DNA of 64,000 bases from Roseiarcus sp963824475 (lineage in GTDB: Bacteria; Pseudomonadota; Alphaproteobacteria; Rhizobiales; Beijerinckiaceae), in contig CAWGPR010000012.1 of NCBI GenBank assembly GCA_963824475.1, positions 1,426,001-1,490,000 of the forward strand, written 5' to 3'. This document shows, piece by piece, positions 37,111-47,223 of this stretch; within the stretch, counting starts at the first letter, position 1, and every line of letters starts with the position of its first letter. The translations under genes were made by a program, and so were the position numbers. Below the pieces are notes generated by a model, which worked only from the letters and a program-made list of their open reading frames with translations, did not search any database and was not told the origin of the DNA.

Positions 37111-39807
37111 TCACTTGGCCCCGCCGTCGAACAGCCGCTTCAACCTGTAGAGGGCCTCGAGCGCCTCGCGCGGGCTTAATGCGTCGGGGTCAAGCGCTGT
37201 GAGCGCCGCGCGCACCTCGTCAGGCGCGGGCGGGGAAGGCGGCTCGCGCGGCTCATAGGAGAAGAGCGGCAGCGCGTCGAGCGAGCCGCTCGAGCGCGAG
37301 GCCTCGAGGCCGCCGAGCACCTGGCGGGCGCGCTTGACCACGGATGGCGGCAGCCCCGCGAGCTTCGCGACCTGAATGCCGTAGGAGCGGTCGGCCGCGC
37401 CATGCACCACCTCATGCAGGAACGCCAGCGTCCCCTTGAACTCGGTGACCCGCATGGTGAGGTTGACGAGCCGAGGCAGCGTCTCGGCGAGCCCGGTCAG
37501 TTCGTGGAAGTGGGTGGCGAACAGCGCCCGCGAACGGTTGACGGCGCTCAAGTGCTCGACGCAGGCGTAGGCGATCGAGAGCCCATCGAAGGTCGCCGTG
37601 CCGCGGCCGATCTCGTCCAGGATCACCAGCGAGCGCTCGCTGGCCTGATTGAGAATCGCCGCCGTCTCGACCATTTCGACCATGAAGGTCGAGCGCCCGC
37701 GCGCCAGATCGTCCGCCGCGCCGACGCGCGAGAACAGCCGGTCGACGATTCCAATGTGGGCGCGGGCCGCCGGCACATAGGCGCCCATTTGCGCAACGAG
37801 CGCGATCAGCGCGTTCTGCCTGAGATAGGTCGATTTTCCCGCCATGTTGGGGCCGGTGACGATGGCGATGCGCCCGCCCTGCCCCGGTTCGCCCGAGAGA
37901 TCGCAGTCGTTGGCGACGAACGGCTCGCCCGCCTCTTTCAGCGCCGCCTCGACCACGGGATGGCGCCCGCCTTCGATTTTGAAGCTCAGCGAAGCGTCGA
38001 CCAGCGGGCGGGTCCAATTGCGCTTGACCGCGAGCTCCGCGAGCGCGGCGGCGACGTCGATCTCGGCCAGCGCCGCCCCGAAGCCGCGCAAGCGCTCGCC
38101 CTCCGCGAGGCAGGCCTGGCGCAGGCGCTCGAACGCCTCGAGTTCGACCGCGAGCGCTCGGTCGGCCGCGGAGGCGATACTCTGCTCGAGATCAGTGAGC
38201 GCGTTGGTGGTGAAGCGCATCGCGCCGGCCATCGTCTGGCGATGGATGAAGGTCGCGTTGAGCGGGGGCTTGAGCAGCGTCTCGCCAGCGGCCTGAGGCG
38301 TCTCGATGTAGTAGCCGAGAAAGTTGTTGTGCTTGATCTTGAGCTGCCTGACGCCCGCCTCATTGGCGTAGGACGCCTGCAACTCGGCGATGACGCGGCG
38401 GCTTTCGTCGCGCAGGCTGCGCGCCTCATCGAGCGCTGTCAGGGCGCTCGCGCGAACGAACCCGCCGTCGCGCTTAAGCAGCGGCAGATCGTCGGCGAGC
38501 GTGGCCTCGAGATCACGCTCAAGTTCGGCGCAACCGGCGCGCAGCCGTGCATAGGCGCTAAGGAGTTCGGACGGGAGATCCTGGGCGGCTTCGAGAATGC
38601 TGGCCAGCGTCGCCGCGGCGGCGAGCCCATCGCGAATGGCGGCAAGGTCGCGCGGACCGCCGCGATCGAGGCTCAAGCGCGAGAGAGCGCGCAGAAAATC
38701 GGGCGCGTGCATGAGCGCCCGACGCAGGGCGTCGCGCATCGGCGCCGCCTCGACCAGGAATTCAAGCGAATCGAGCCGGCGATTGATGGCCTCAGGATCA
38801 GTCAGCGGACTCGCCAGCCGCTCGGCGAGCAGGCGCGCCCCCGCAGGGGTCACGGTCAGATCGATCGTCGCCAGAAGCGAGCCGTCGCGCGCTCCGCTCA
38901 ACGTTCGCGTGAGCTCGAGGTTGGCGCGGGTCGCGGGATCGATTTCGAGACTCGCCCCCCGCGCGCGCCGCGTTGGAGCGGAGAGCGCAGGCCGGGCCTC
39001 GAACTGGGTACGCTTGATATAGGCCAGCGCGAGCGCGGCGGCGGCGATCTCGGCGCGGGTGAACGCGCCGAAGCCATCGAGGGTTTCGACGCCGTAGAAC
39101 TCGCAGACCCGCCGTTCGGCCGCCGCGACATCGCCGCCGTCGCGCGCGAGCGGCGTGGCCGGAACGCGCATGGCGCCGACGATCTGGGAGAACGACGGTT
39201 CGTCGTACACGGCTTGCGAAGCGACGACCTCGCTCGGCTCCAGCCGCGCAATCTCCGCGGCAAGGCCCGGTTCGTCCGTCTCGCTGAGCGCGATCGCCCC
39301 CGTCGACAGATCGAGGGCGGCGAGTCCGTAAGTCTGCCGTCCCTCGCTCGAACGCACCTTCTGGACGGCCGCCAAAAGACGCGCGCGGCCCGGCTCCAGC
39401 AGCCGCTCTTCGGTGATCGTGCCGGGCGTGACCAGCCGAACGACGTCGCGCCTGACGACAGACTTTGCGCCCCGTTTTTTCGCTGCCGCCGGGTCTTCCA
39501 GCTGGCCGCAGACGGCGACGCGATGGCCGAGCGCGATCAGCCGGTTGAGGTAGTCGTCGGCGCGCTCGATTGGGACCCCGCACATGCGGATGTCCTCGCC
39601 CTCGTGCTTGCCGCGCTTGGTGAGGACGATGCCGAGGGCCCGGCTCGCGATTTCCGCGTCATCGAAGAACAGCTCGTAGAAATCGCCCATCCGGTAGAAC
39701 AACAGGCAGCCCGGGTTGGCCGCCTTGATTTCGAAATACTGGGCCATCATCGGCGTGAGGCGCGCGCTGGCGGCGTCGGAATTGGGGCTGTCGCTGGAGG
39801 CGTCCAT
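37111..39807 (-). CDS. mutS: DNA mismatch repair protein MutS
   Basis: MutS recognises mismatches and starts methyl-independent or methyl-directed repair with MutL. From the ATG at 39807 the product is 898 aa, starting MDASSDSPNSD, with the mismatch-binding domain opening TPMMAQYFEIKAANPGCLLF and the Phe-x-Glu wedge in YRMGDFYELFFDD. The ATPase domain has Walker A TGPNMAGKSTYLRQ, the DEIGRGTATFDGLSIA motif and a conserved THFHEL. The open frame upstream to 40134 has no similarity. It is a single gene downstream of DUF3280, read in the same direction. Confidence 0.96.
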   Translation of the reverse strand: MDASSDSPNSDAASARLTPMMAQYFEIKAANPGCLLFYRMGDFYELFFDDAEIASRALGIVLTKRGKHEGEDIRMCGVPIERADDYLNRLIALGHRVAVCGQLEDPAAAKKRGAKSVVRRDVVRLVTPGTITEERLLEPGRARLLAAVQKVRSSEGRQTYGLAALDLSTGAIALSETDEPGLAAEIARLEPSEVVASQAVYDEPSFSQIVGAMRVPATPLARDGGDVAAAERRVCEFYGVETLDGFGAFTRAEIAAAALALAYIKRTQFEARPALSAPTRRARGASLEIDPATRANLELTRTLSGARDGSLLATIDLTVTPAGARLLAERLASPLTDPEAINRRLDSLEFLVEAAPMRDALRRALMHAPDFLRALSRLSLDRGGPRDLAAIRDGLAAAATLASILEAAQDLPSELLSAYARLRAGCAELERDLEATLADDLPLLKRDGGFVRASALTALDEARSLRDESRRVIAELQASYANEAGVRQLKIKHNNFLGYYIETPQAAGETLLKPPLNATFIHRQTMAGAMRFTTNALTDLEQSIASAADRALAVELEAFERLRQACLAEGERLRGFGAALAEIDVAAALAELAVKRNWTRPLVDASLSFKIEGGRHPVVEAALKEAGEPFVANDCDLSGEPGQGGRIAIVTGPNMAGKSTYLRQNALIALVAQMGAYVPAARAHIGIVDRLFSRVGAADDLARGRSTFMVEMVETAAILNQASERSLVILDEIGRGTATFDGLSIAYACVEHLSAVNRSRALFATHFHELTGLAETLPRLVNLTMRVTEFKGTLAFLHEVVHGAADRSYGIQVAKLAGLPPSVVKRARQVLGGLEASRSSGSLDALPLFSYEPREPPSPPAPDEVRAALTALDPDALSPREALEALYRLKRLFDGGAK

Positions 39808-39893
39808 CGCCTCAAGCCTAGCAAATCGGCCGGGGCGGCGCAGCGCCGCCGCGCTCGCTATCCACGGGTCGCAAAGCCGGCTTAGCCGGACGC

Positions 39894-40880
39894 TTATTGC
39901 CGGGCTTGTTTCTCCAGCAACCGGTTCTTGATGAGCCACGCGGCGCCGCGGTTCCAGGAATAGTTCGCCCCGATGCGGAGGTCGGTCTGCTCGACCGCGA
40001 GCACAGAACCGGTTCGCGCGTCGCGAAGCTTGAAGGTGACGGCGTAATCGGTGCGGGTGATGCGGCTCACGATCCCAACAAGAGATTGGTCTGCGCCAAG
40101 CTTTCGAGCGATCGCGGCGTCGCAACCGTCGCATTTGTGCAGGCTGTGGGCAGTCACGTCGGGCGCGTCGGCGTTGCTGACGTCAACAAGGCTGTATCGG
40201 CCGGATTCAGTGAGCAGTCGACGCACGGTCTCGGTCGCCAGCCTCAGTTGCTCCCGGTCTTGGTCGCTTTCGGGGATGATCCCGGCGCCGCCGCTGAAAT
40301 CCTCCAGCTCGAAGTCGAAGACGGCAATCTTGACCGGCGCAATAGCGGTGGCCTGTTTACCGAACGTCGGCGCAGACTGGAGAACGTCGCGCGCGACAAA
40401 GGATTCCGCCTTTTGCCACGCCTCGTCCGTGTCTCCGCGAAATGTCACCAACCGGTCAAAAACAATCCGGCCCTGCTCCTCGTCGGTGATTTCGATCTTC
40501 GCCCACTGAATGAGGGAGCTCATTTTGTGCACGCCGCCAAGCAGGACGAGCTTGGCGCCTGCGGCCCGCGCCGCCTTCTGCAGCTCGAAAGGATTCATCG
40601 CCGGCTCGCACGGCGCAGACCCGCAGGACAGCGGAACGATGCGGTACTGGCCGTTCGCCGCGAGATCGTGCTGCAAGGCGCTCACAAAATCAGCGGCGCG
40701 CCGTTGATGAGCCGCCGTCTGATCCTTCGGCTCGCCGGAAGTGTCGACATATTCGAGATTGAGGACCGCCAGCGCAACGGGCTGCGTCGGCGCAACATCG
40801 GCTTGCGCGCATTGCCCGCCGAGCGCGGCCGCCAAGGCCGCCGCCGCGAATGCTGCAATGGAACGGAATACGCTTTGCAT
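39894..40880 (-). CDS. exported DUF3280 family protein
   Basis: The 328-aa product has a signal peptide (residues 1-27, hydrophobic AAFAAAALAAALGG, likely cleaved after AQA). The body contains two similar halves: LAVLNLEYVDTSGE near residue 36 and IAVFDFELEDFSGG near residue 188 occupy equivalent places. DUF3280 proteins are known from Bradyrhizobium and methylotrophs; I do not know a proven function. Cys pairs in SCGSAPCEP and CDGCDAA could form disulfides or a metal site. It lies 86 nt upstream of mutS and 33 nt from the decayed DUF3095 gene. Confidence 0.82.
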   Translation of the reverse strand: MQSVFRSIAAFAAAALAAALGGQCAQADVAPTQPVALAVLNLEYVDTSGEPKDQTAAHQRRAADFVSALQHDLAANGQYRIVPLSCGSAPCEPAMNPFELQKAARAAGAKLVLLGGVHKMSSLIQWAKIEITDEEQGRIVFDRLVTFRGDTDEAWQKAESFVARDVLQSAPTFGKQATAIAPVKIAVFDFELEDFSGGAGIIPESDQDREQLRLATETVRRLLTESGRYSLVDVSNADAPDVTAHSLHKCDGCDAAIARKLGADQSLVGIVSRITRTDYAVTFKLRDARTGSVLAVEQTDLRIGANYSWNRGAAWLIKNRLLEKQARQ

Positions 40881-40913
40881 GGGCGCCTCCTTCTGACCTT
40901 CGAGCGAGAGGCC

Positions 40914-41400
40914 TCACGCCGCGGACGCCAGCGCGTCCCGCCGCGTCTTCATCGCCTTGGCGGCCATCGTATAGCCGCCGCCGGCGCCGTCAACGAAATG
41001 AACATGGCCCCGCTCGGTAACCGAAGGTGCAAAGCACGTCACTTGCGCCGCTTCATGGCGGAACGCGCCCCAGTGCGCATAATCTTCGGCTGCGGCGAGC
41101 CGCGCCTCGAGCTTATCTCCGAATTCCGCCGTGCAATCGAGCGTCATACGCAGCCCGTCATCGAATTTGCGAAAGTCGGCGTTGGCGACGAGGTCGTTCT
41201 TATACGAGGTCGCGTCGACGCCAGGTCCTTTGAGCTTCAGACCGAAGAAGACGGTCAGCCACGGCCTGCGTCGAGTGAACGACGTCGGCGAAGCCGACGA
41301 CCCAGTCGTCCGGCAGCGGCCTATAGTTCTCGGCCCTCACCGCGTCGGCAAAATTGTCGAGAACCGGGATCGAACTGTAGAAGTCTCCCGCCACGGACGC
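40914..41400 (-). pseudogene. DUF3095 gene with a large internal deletion
   Basis: Two pieces of a DUF3095 (cyclase-like) protein are visible on the minus strand. The N-terminal piece (about 41400-41255) reads FYSSIPVLDNFADAV and YRPLPDDWVVGFADVVHST. The C-terminal piece (about 41255-40914) is in another frame and reads GPGVDATSYKNDLVANAD, FRKFDDGLRMTLDC and HVHFVDGAGGGYTMAAKA. DUF3095 proteins are usually near 370-400 aa; roughly 200 aa of the middle are missing at the junction near 41255. The remaining frames cannot give a working protein. Confidence 0.72.
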
Positions 41401-41503
41401 TTGTCTCCAGCATGGGCGCTTGTACCCCGCCCGAAGCGCGATTTTAGCCGGAACCTGCCCCGTCCGCGAACGCAAAAAGCCGCCCCGGTCGGCGAGCGCC
41501 CAA

Positions 41504-42420
41504 CTAAGGGACGCGCGCGACGAGATCGGGCCGTAACGGCCCGGAGCCGCCGCCGAGCGTCAGATCCCGCCCCGCGACAATCGCTTGCCGCACGAACGCC
41601 TTGGCGCGCTCGACAGCCTCGGAGAGCGGGGCGCCCCGCGCGATATAGGCGGCAATGGCGCTCGACAACACGCAGCCGGAGCCGTGGAGGTTCTTCGAAG
41701 GGAGCTTTGGCGCCACGAAACGATGCACAGCGCCTTCTGTCACCAGAACGTCGATCGCCTCGTCGCCGTCGAGATGCCCGCCCTTCATGAGCACCGCGCG
41801 CGGGCCGAGCTTCAACAGCGCCTCGCCCTGGCGCGCCATGTCCGCTTCGCTTCGCGCAATCCTCTCGCCGAGCAGCGCCGCGGCCTCGGCAAGGTTAGGA
41901 GTGAGGCAATCGACGAGCGGCAGCAGGCTCGCCCGGACCGTCTCAACAAAGCCAGCGCCGCTCAACGGATCGCCGACCGAAGCGGTCATGACGGGGTCGT
42001 AGACGATGAAGGCTTCCCTGCCTTCTCCCACCGGGAGAAGGTGGCGCGAAGCGCCGGATGAGGGGTCCGAGCCTCGCGCGGGACGTCGAGCGCGCGAGCC
42101 CTGACCCCCAACTCCTCTCCCGAGGGGAGAGGGGAGCCTCTCCGCCACCACTTCGACAAACGCCGCCATCCCCAGCATGCCGATCTTGATTGCCGCGACC
42201 GCGAAGTCCTCGAGGACCGCCTCGATCTGCGCGGCGACGATTCCAGGCGGTGGATAGTGGATCGCGCGGACGGTGCGCGTGTTCTGAGCGGTGATTGCAG
42301 TGATGACGCTAGCGCCATAGACGCCAAGCGCCGCGAAGGTCTTGAGATCGGCTTGAATCCCGGCGCCGCCGCCGAATCCGAGCCGGCGATGGTCAGAGCG
42401 ATCGGAATCCTTTGATTCAC
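41504..42420 (-). CDS. thiD: hydroxymethylpyrimidine (phosphate) kinase ThiD, frameshifted and with a repeat inserted
   Basis: ThiD phosphorylates HMP and HMP-P for thiamine synthesis. A GTG at 42420 overlaps the thiE stop (GTGA) and gives VNQRIPIALTIAGSDS. The rest of the conserved start, GGGAGIQADLKTFAALGVYG, is in another frame; one G seems missing at 42361-42374. The C-terminal half has PNLAEAAALLG and the ATP/anion-hole end KNLHGSGCVLSSAIAAY. Between KIGMLGMAAFVEVVAE and VYDPVMTASVGD lies an in-frame insert of about 40 residues (LPSPLGRGVGGQGSR, then GASRHLLPVGEGREAF) encoded by the REP-like element. The gene may be inactive, or the frameshift may be a sequence error. Confidence 0.85.
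42021..42140 (-). repeat. REP-like palindromic element, copy 3, inside thiD
   Basis: Reverse orientation of the element at 29954 and 32904: CCTTCTCCCACCGGGAGAAG, GTGGCGCGAAGCGCCGGATG, AGGGG, a less related middle, then CTCTCCCGAGGGGAGAGG. It adds about 40 codons to thiD without a stop. Confidence 0.8.
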
Positions 42421-43061
42421 GCTGGCCGCGTCGCCGCCATCCATTCGTGCGCGCGCGCCTCCGGATCAGCGTTGAGCGTGATGTCGGTGACGACGGAGAC
42501 GATGTCCGCGCCAGCGGCCCGGCACAGTTTCGCCCGCTCGACATTAAGTCCGCCGATCGCGACCAGCGGGATCGCGCCAATGCGGCGCTTCCACTCGCCA
42601 ATCCGCTCCAAGCCCTGCGGCGCAAACGCCATGGCCTTGAGGCGCGTGAAATAGATCGGCCCAAGCGCCACGTAGTCCGGCTCGAACTTGAGCGCGCGCT
42701 CTAGCTCCGCTTCGTCATGCGTGCTGACGCCAAGCTTCACCCCGGCCTTGCGGATCGCGCCGACATCCGCGTCATCGAGATCAGTCTGGCCGAGATGGAC
42801 CCATGGCGCGCCTTCGTCGATCGCAACGCGCCAGTAGTCATTGACGACCAGCACCGCGCCGGTTTTCGCGCAGGCCGCCAGCGCGTCTCGCGTCTCGCGC
42901 GCTGCCCACGCCTCGTCCTTGTCCTTGACGCGCAATTGGATCAACCGTGCGCCGACATCGGTCAGACGCGCCACCCAACCGGCGCTGTCGACCATCGGGT
43001 AGAACGGGTCCAGGCCGAACCTGAGAGAGGGGCTGGGGGTGAGGGCGGCGAAGGTGTTCAC
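42417..43061 (-). CDS. thiE: thiamine-phosphate synthase ThiE
   Basis: ThiE joins HMP-PP and thiazole phosphate to thiamine phosphate. The product is 214 aa with a GTG start at 43061 that overlaps the thiG stop (GTGA). The barrel fold shows RLIQLRVKDKDEA, VLVNDYWRVAIDEGAPWVHL (DxxR-like substrate segment), GQTDLDD, LGPIYFTRLK and IGGLNVERAKLCRAAGAD. The first 17 residues (ALTPSPSLRFG) look as if they were encoded by a piece of the same repeat family that sits in thiD, because the DNA reads CCCTCACCCCCAGCCCCTCT. Its stop overlaps the thiD start. Confidence 0.93.
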   Translation of the reverse strand: MNTFAALTPSPSLRFGLDPFYPMVDSAGWVARLTDVGARLIQLRVKDKDEAWAARETRDALAACAKTGAVLVVNDYWRVAIDEGAPWVHLGQTDLDDADVGAIRKAGVKLGVSTHDEAELERALKFEPDYVALGPIYFTRLKAMAFAPQGLERIGEWKRRIGAIPLVAIGGLNVERAKLCRAAGADIVSVVTDITLNADPEARAHEWMAATRPA

Positions 43062-43846
43062 GTCAGCACCGCTCTGCCCACGACCGGCGTCGACGGCGCG
43101 GCCATGTCGCGCGGCTGCATGGGTCCAGCGAGGAAAGCCGCGCGGCCCGCTTCGATCGCCTGGCTGAAGGCGCGCGCCATCGCGACCGGATCGCCCGCCT
43201 TGGCGACGGCGGTGTTGAGCAGCACGCCGTCGTAGCCGAGCTCCATCGCCGCCGCAGCATGCGACGGCAGGCCAACGCCGGCGTCGACGATCAGCGGAAT
43301 CTCAGGGAAATGCGCCCGCAGCGCGCGTAGACCAAATACGTTGTTGAGCCCCTTGCCGGAGCCGATCGGCGCGCCCCAAGGCATCAGCACCTTGCACCCG
43401 GCCTCAATCAGACGCTCGGCGACGACAAGGTCCTCGGTCGTGTACGGAAAGACCTCGAACCCATCGGCGCAAAGAAGCCGCGCCGCCTCGACAAGGCCGA
43501 ACACGTTAGGCTGCAGCGTGTCTGCTTCGCCGATCACTTCCAGTTTGACCCAGGGCGTCCCGAACACTTCGCGCGCCATCCGAGCCGTCGTCACCGCCTC
43601 TTTGACGCTGTAGCAGCCGGCGGTGTTGGGCAGCACGCGGGCGCCGATGTCGCGGATGAGCCGCCAGAAATCCTGCCCCTCCTTGAGGCGCGCCGACTCG
43701 CGCCGCAACGACACGGTGAGGATCTCGGCGCCCGAGGCGCGCGCCGCCTCGGCGAGGATCGCGGGCGAGGGATATTGCGAGGTGCCGAGCATGAGGCGCG
43801 AGTGGAAGCTTGCGCCGTAGAGGGTGAAGTCGGGGGCGGCGGTCAT
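43058..43846 (-). CDS. thiG: thiazole synthase ThiG
   Basis: ThiG builds thiazole phosphate from deoxyxylulose phosphate, ThiS-thiocarboxylate and dehydroglycine. The 262-aa product has LYGASFHSRLMLGTSQYPSP, the Schiff-base Lys region (WVKLEVIGEADTLQPNVFGL) and PWGAPIGSGKGLNNVFGLR with the phosphate-binding VDAGVGLPSHAAAAMELG loop. Length is normal. A 91-nt spacer with a strong palindrome separates it from thiS; its stop overlaps the thiE start by 4 nt. Confidence 0.96.
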   Translation of the reverse strand: MTAAPDFTLYGASFHSRLMLGTSQYPSPAILAEAARASGAEILTVSLRRESARLKEGQDFWRLIRDIGARVLPNTAGCYSVKEAVTTARMAREVFGTPWVKLEVIGEADTLQPNVFGLVEAARLLCADGFEVFPYTTEDLVVAERLIEAGCKVLMPWGAPIGSGKGLNNVFGLRALRAHFPEIPLIVDAGVGLPSHAAAAMELGYDGVLLNTAVAKAGDPVAMARAFSQAIEAGRAAFLAGPMQPRDMAAPSTPVVGRAVLT

Positions 43847-43875
43847 GGGCGACGATCCTCGTCAACAGGGGAACG

Positions 43876-43917
43876 CCGTCATGGCCGGCCTTGAGCGCCT
43901 TGAGCCGGCCATGACGG
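43876..43917. repeat. perfect 14-bp palindrome between thiS and thiG
   Basis: Arms CCGTCATGGCCGGC (43876-43889) and GCCGGCCATGACGG (43904-43917) enclose a 14-nt loop (CTTGAGCGCCTTGA). The stem would be in the thi mRNA. A similar half (GCCCGGCCATGACC) is seen near 36687, so this is probably another mobile palindromic unit. Confidence 0.8.
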
Positions 43918-43937
43918 AAGCATCGGACCCGCGCATC

Positions 43938-44135
43938 TCACCCGCCCTGCCGCGGCGCGACGATCTCGATCCGGTCGCCATCCTTGAGGGGCGTCGCCTC
44001 GCGTGCGCGCGCCGGCACGAACTCGCCGTTGAGAGCGGTTGCGACCGCGGCCGCGCCGAAGTCGAGCGATTGCAAAGCTTCCGCGAGCGTGACGGCTGGA
44101 ACTTCCTGCAGTTCGCCGTTGACGACGAGCTTCAT
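43938..44135 (-). CDS. thiS: sulfur carrier protein ThiS
   Basis: ThiS is a ubiquitin-like protein whose C-terminal Gly-Gly is thiocarboxylated and gives sulfur to the thiazole. The 65-aa product starts MKLVVNGELQEVPAVTLAEA, has ATALNGEFVPA and KDGDRIEIVAPRQGG, ending in the required GG. Its ATG at 44135 overlaps the thiO stop (ATGA). Confidence 0.95.
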   Translation of the reverse strand: MKLVVNGELQEVPAVTLAEALQSLDFGAAAVATALNGEFVPARAREATPLKDGDRIEIVAPRQGG

Positions 44136-45100
44136 ACCAACGCCTCCGACCGCTCCAATGCCAGCGTCGCTGCGCGTTCGGCGAAGGCAGGCGCAAGCAG
44201 GAAGCCGTGTCGATAAAAGCCGTTGACGAAAATCCGGTCCCCGCGCTCCTCGATGCGCGGCTCGTTGTCGGGATAGGCGGGCCTCACATCAGCGCTCATC
44301 TCGAGGATTTCAGCCTCCCCGAACGCCGGATGAAGAGCGTAGGCGGCGCTCAGAAGCTCGATCGCCGAGCGCACGCTGACCGCGCCCTTCTCGGCGCTTT
44401 CGATCATCGTCGCGCCGATCATGAATTCGTTGTTCGCGCGCGGCACGATATAGAGCGGAATGCGAGGATGCAGAAAGCGCACCGCGCGGGTTAGCGTCAC
44501 CTCGCGCGAACGGATGCGCATCATTTCGCCGCGCACGCCGCGCAATTGAGGAAGCGCCTCGCGAGCGGCCCAGCCTCGGCAATCAATAACCACTTCCCCG
44601 TTGCTGAGCGTTTCGCCATCGACGCCAAACCGGATCTCGCCGCCGTTTGCGCGCAATCGCTCAGCGAGGGCGGACAATGCGACGCGCGGATCGAGGTGAC
44701 CTTCGTCGGCAAAGAACAGGCCCTTGTGAAAGCGCCCGGCGAGATCGGGCTCAAGCGCGGCGATGCGCGCTTCGTCCGCACCCACATGCAACTTCGTGCG
44801 CGCCGCGAAGCGGTCAACCTCGCCCGCGTCGCGCGGCGGCGCCACGACCAACGTGCCCTCCCGCGTCACGCCGGGCACGCGCGCGTCCCACCAATTGATC
44901 GCGCCTTGCCCAAGCTCGACCACGTTTTGAGGGGCGCTTTCGCCCTCGCAGAACGGCGCGAGCATGCCGCCCGCCAGCCACGACGCATTGCCGCCGAGCT
45001 CGCGCGAACGCTCGACGAGCGCGACCTTCGCGCCCCGCTCAGCGAGCGCGGTTGCGACCGCGAGGCCGGCGACGCCAGCGCCAACGACGGTCGCGCGCAT
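44132..45100 (-). CDS. thiO: glycine oxidase ThiO
   Basis: ThiO is an FAD enzyme that oxidises glycine to the imine used by ThiG. From the ATG at 45100 the product is 322 aa with an N-terminal FAD-binding VVGAGVAGLAVATALAERGA, the GGNASWLAGGMLAPFCEGE segment, and the C-terminal RPAYPDNEPRIEERGDRIFV and NGFYRHGFLLAPAFAE motifs. The open frame to 45319 lies inside thiC and is not used. It begins 4 nt after the thiC stop and overlaps thiS by 4 nt. Confidence 0.93.
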   Translation of the reverse strand: MRATVVGAGVAGLAVATALAERGAKVALVERSRELGGNASWLAGGMLAPFCEGESAPQNVVELGQGAINWWDARVPGVTREGTLVVAPPRDAGEVDRFAARTKLHVGADEARIAALEPDLAGRFHKGLFFADEGHLDPRVALSALAERLRANGGEIRFGVDGETLSNGEVVIDCRGWAAREALPQLRGVRGEMMRIRSREVTLTRAVRFLHPRIPLYIVPRANNEFMIGATMIESAEKGAVSVRSAIELLSAAYALHPAFGEAEILEMSADVRPAYPDNEPRIEERGDRIFVNGFYRHGFLLAPAFAERAATLALERSEALV

Positions 45101-45104
45101 CGCC

Positions 45105-46925
<1,821 letters not shown>

Positions 46926-46989
46926 GGCCGTCTCCTCGCGCATCAAATCCGACGGCGGGAACAGGCGGACCAAAGGAGGAGCTAGGCCG

Positions 46990-47078
46990 CTTCAGTCCCT
47001 TCGCCGGCATGACCCGGATCAGGTTCAAAGGGTTCGGCGTCTTGCCGTCTCAGCCCCGTTAGGGACACCCCTCGAGCA
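46990..47078 (-). ncRNA. TPP riboswitch (THI element) in the thiC leader
   Basis: On the minus strand the conserved parts are present in order: GAGGGGTGTCCC (5' side of P1/P2), GGGGCTGAGA, then TTTGAACCTGATCCGGGTCA, TGCCGGCGAAGGGA. These are the pyrimidine-sensing CTGAGA and the pyrophosphate-sensing CCTGATC...GCGAAGGGA elements. It lies 65 nt upstream of thiC, so TPP probably blocks initiation or causes termination for the whole thiCOSGED set. Confidence 0.95.
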
Positions 47079-47083
47079 CGGGG

Positions 47084-47112
47084 AATGTGGTCCCGGCGGC
47101 TCGGTCTGTCAA
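47084..47112 (-). promoter_or_regulatory. likely promoter of the thi operon
   Basis: The minus strand has TTGACA (47107-47112), a 17-nt spacer and CACATT (47084-47089). Transcription would start near 47076, right at the 5' edge of the riboswitch, which supports the call although the -10 is weak. Confidence 0.6.
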
Positions 47113-47223
47113 CTCTCGCGGAGCGCGACTATTTATGCCGCCTTTCCGGCATCGCCTCGAACTGACCACCGTCCGGACGGCGCCGCCGACCGTCGCGCGA
47201 GGTGGAGGCGGCTTGGCGCCCTC

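Noticed and set aside
37402..39885. Plus-strand open frame of 827 codons antisense to mutS
   Set aside because: Same shadow effect; mutS on the other strand has all family motifs.
39808..40134. Extended start for mutS
   Set aside because: The added residues are Arg-rich shadow sequence of the DUF3280 region; MutS homology begins right after the ATG at 39807.
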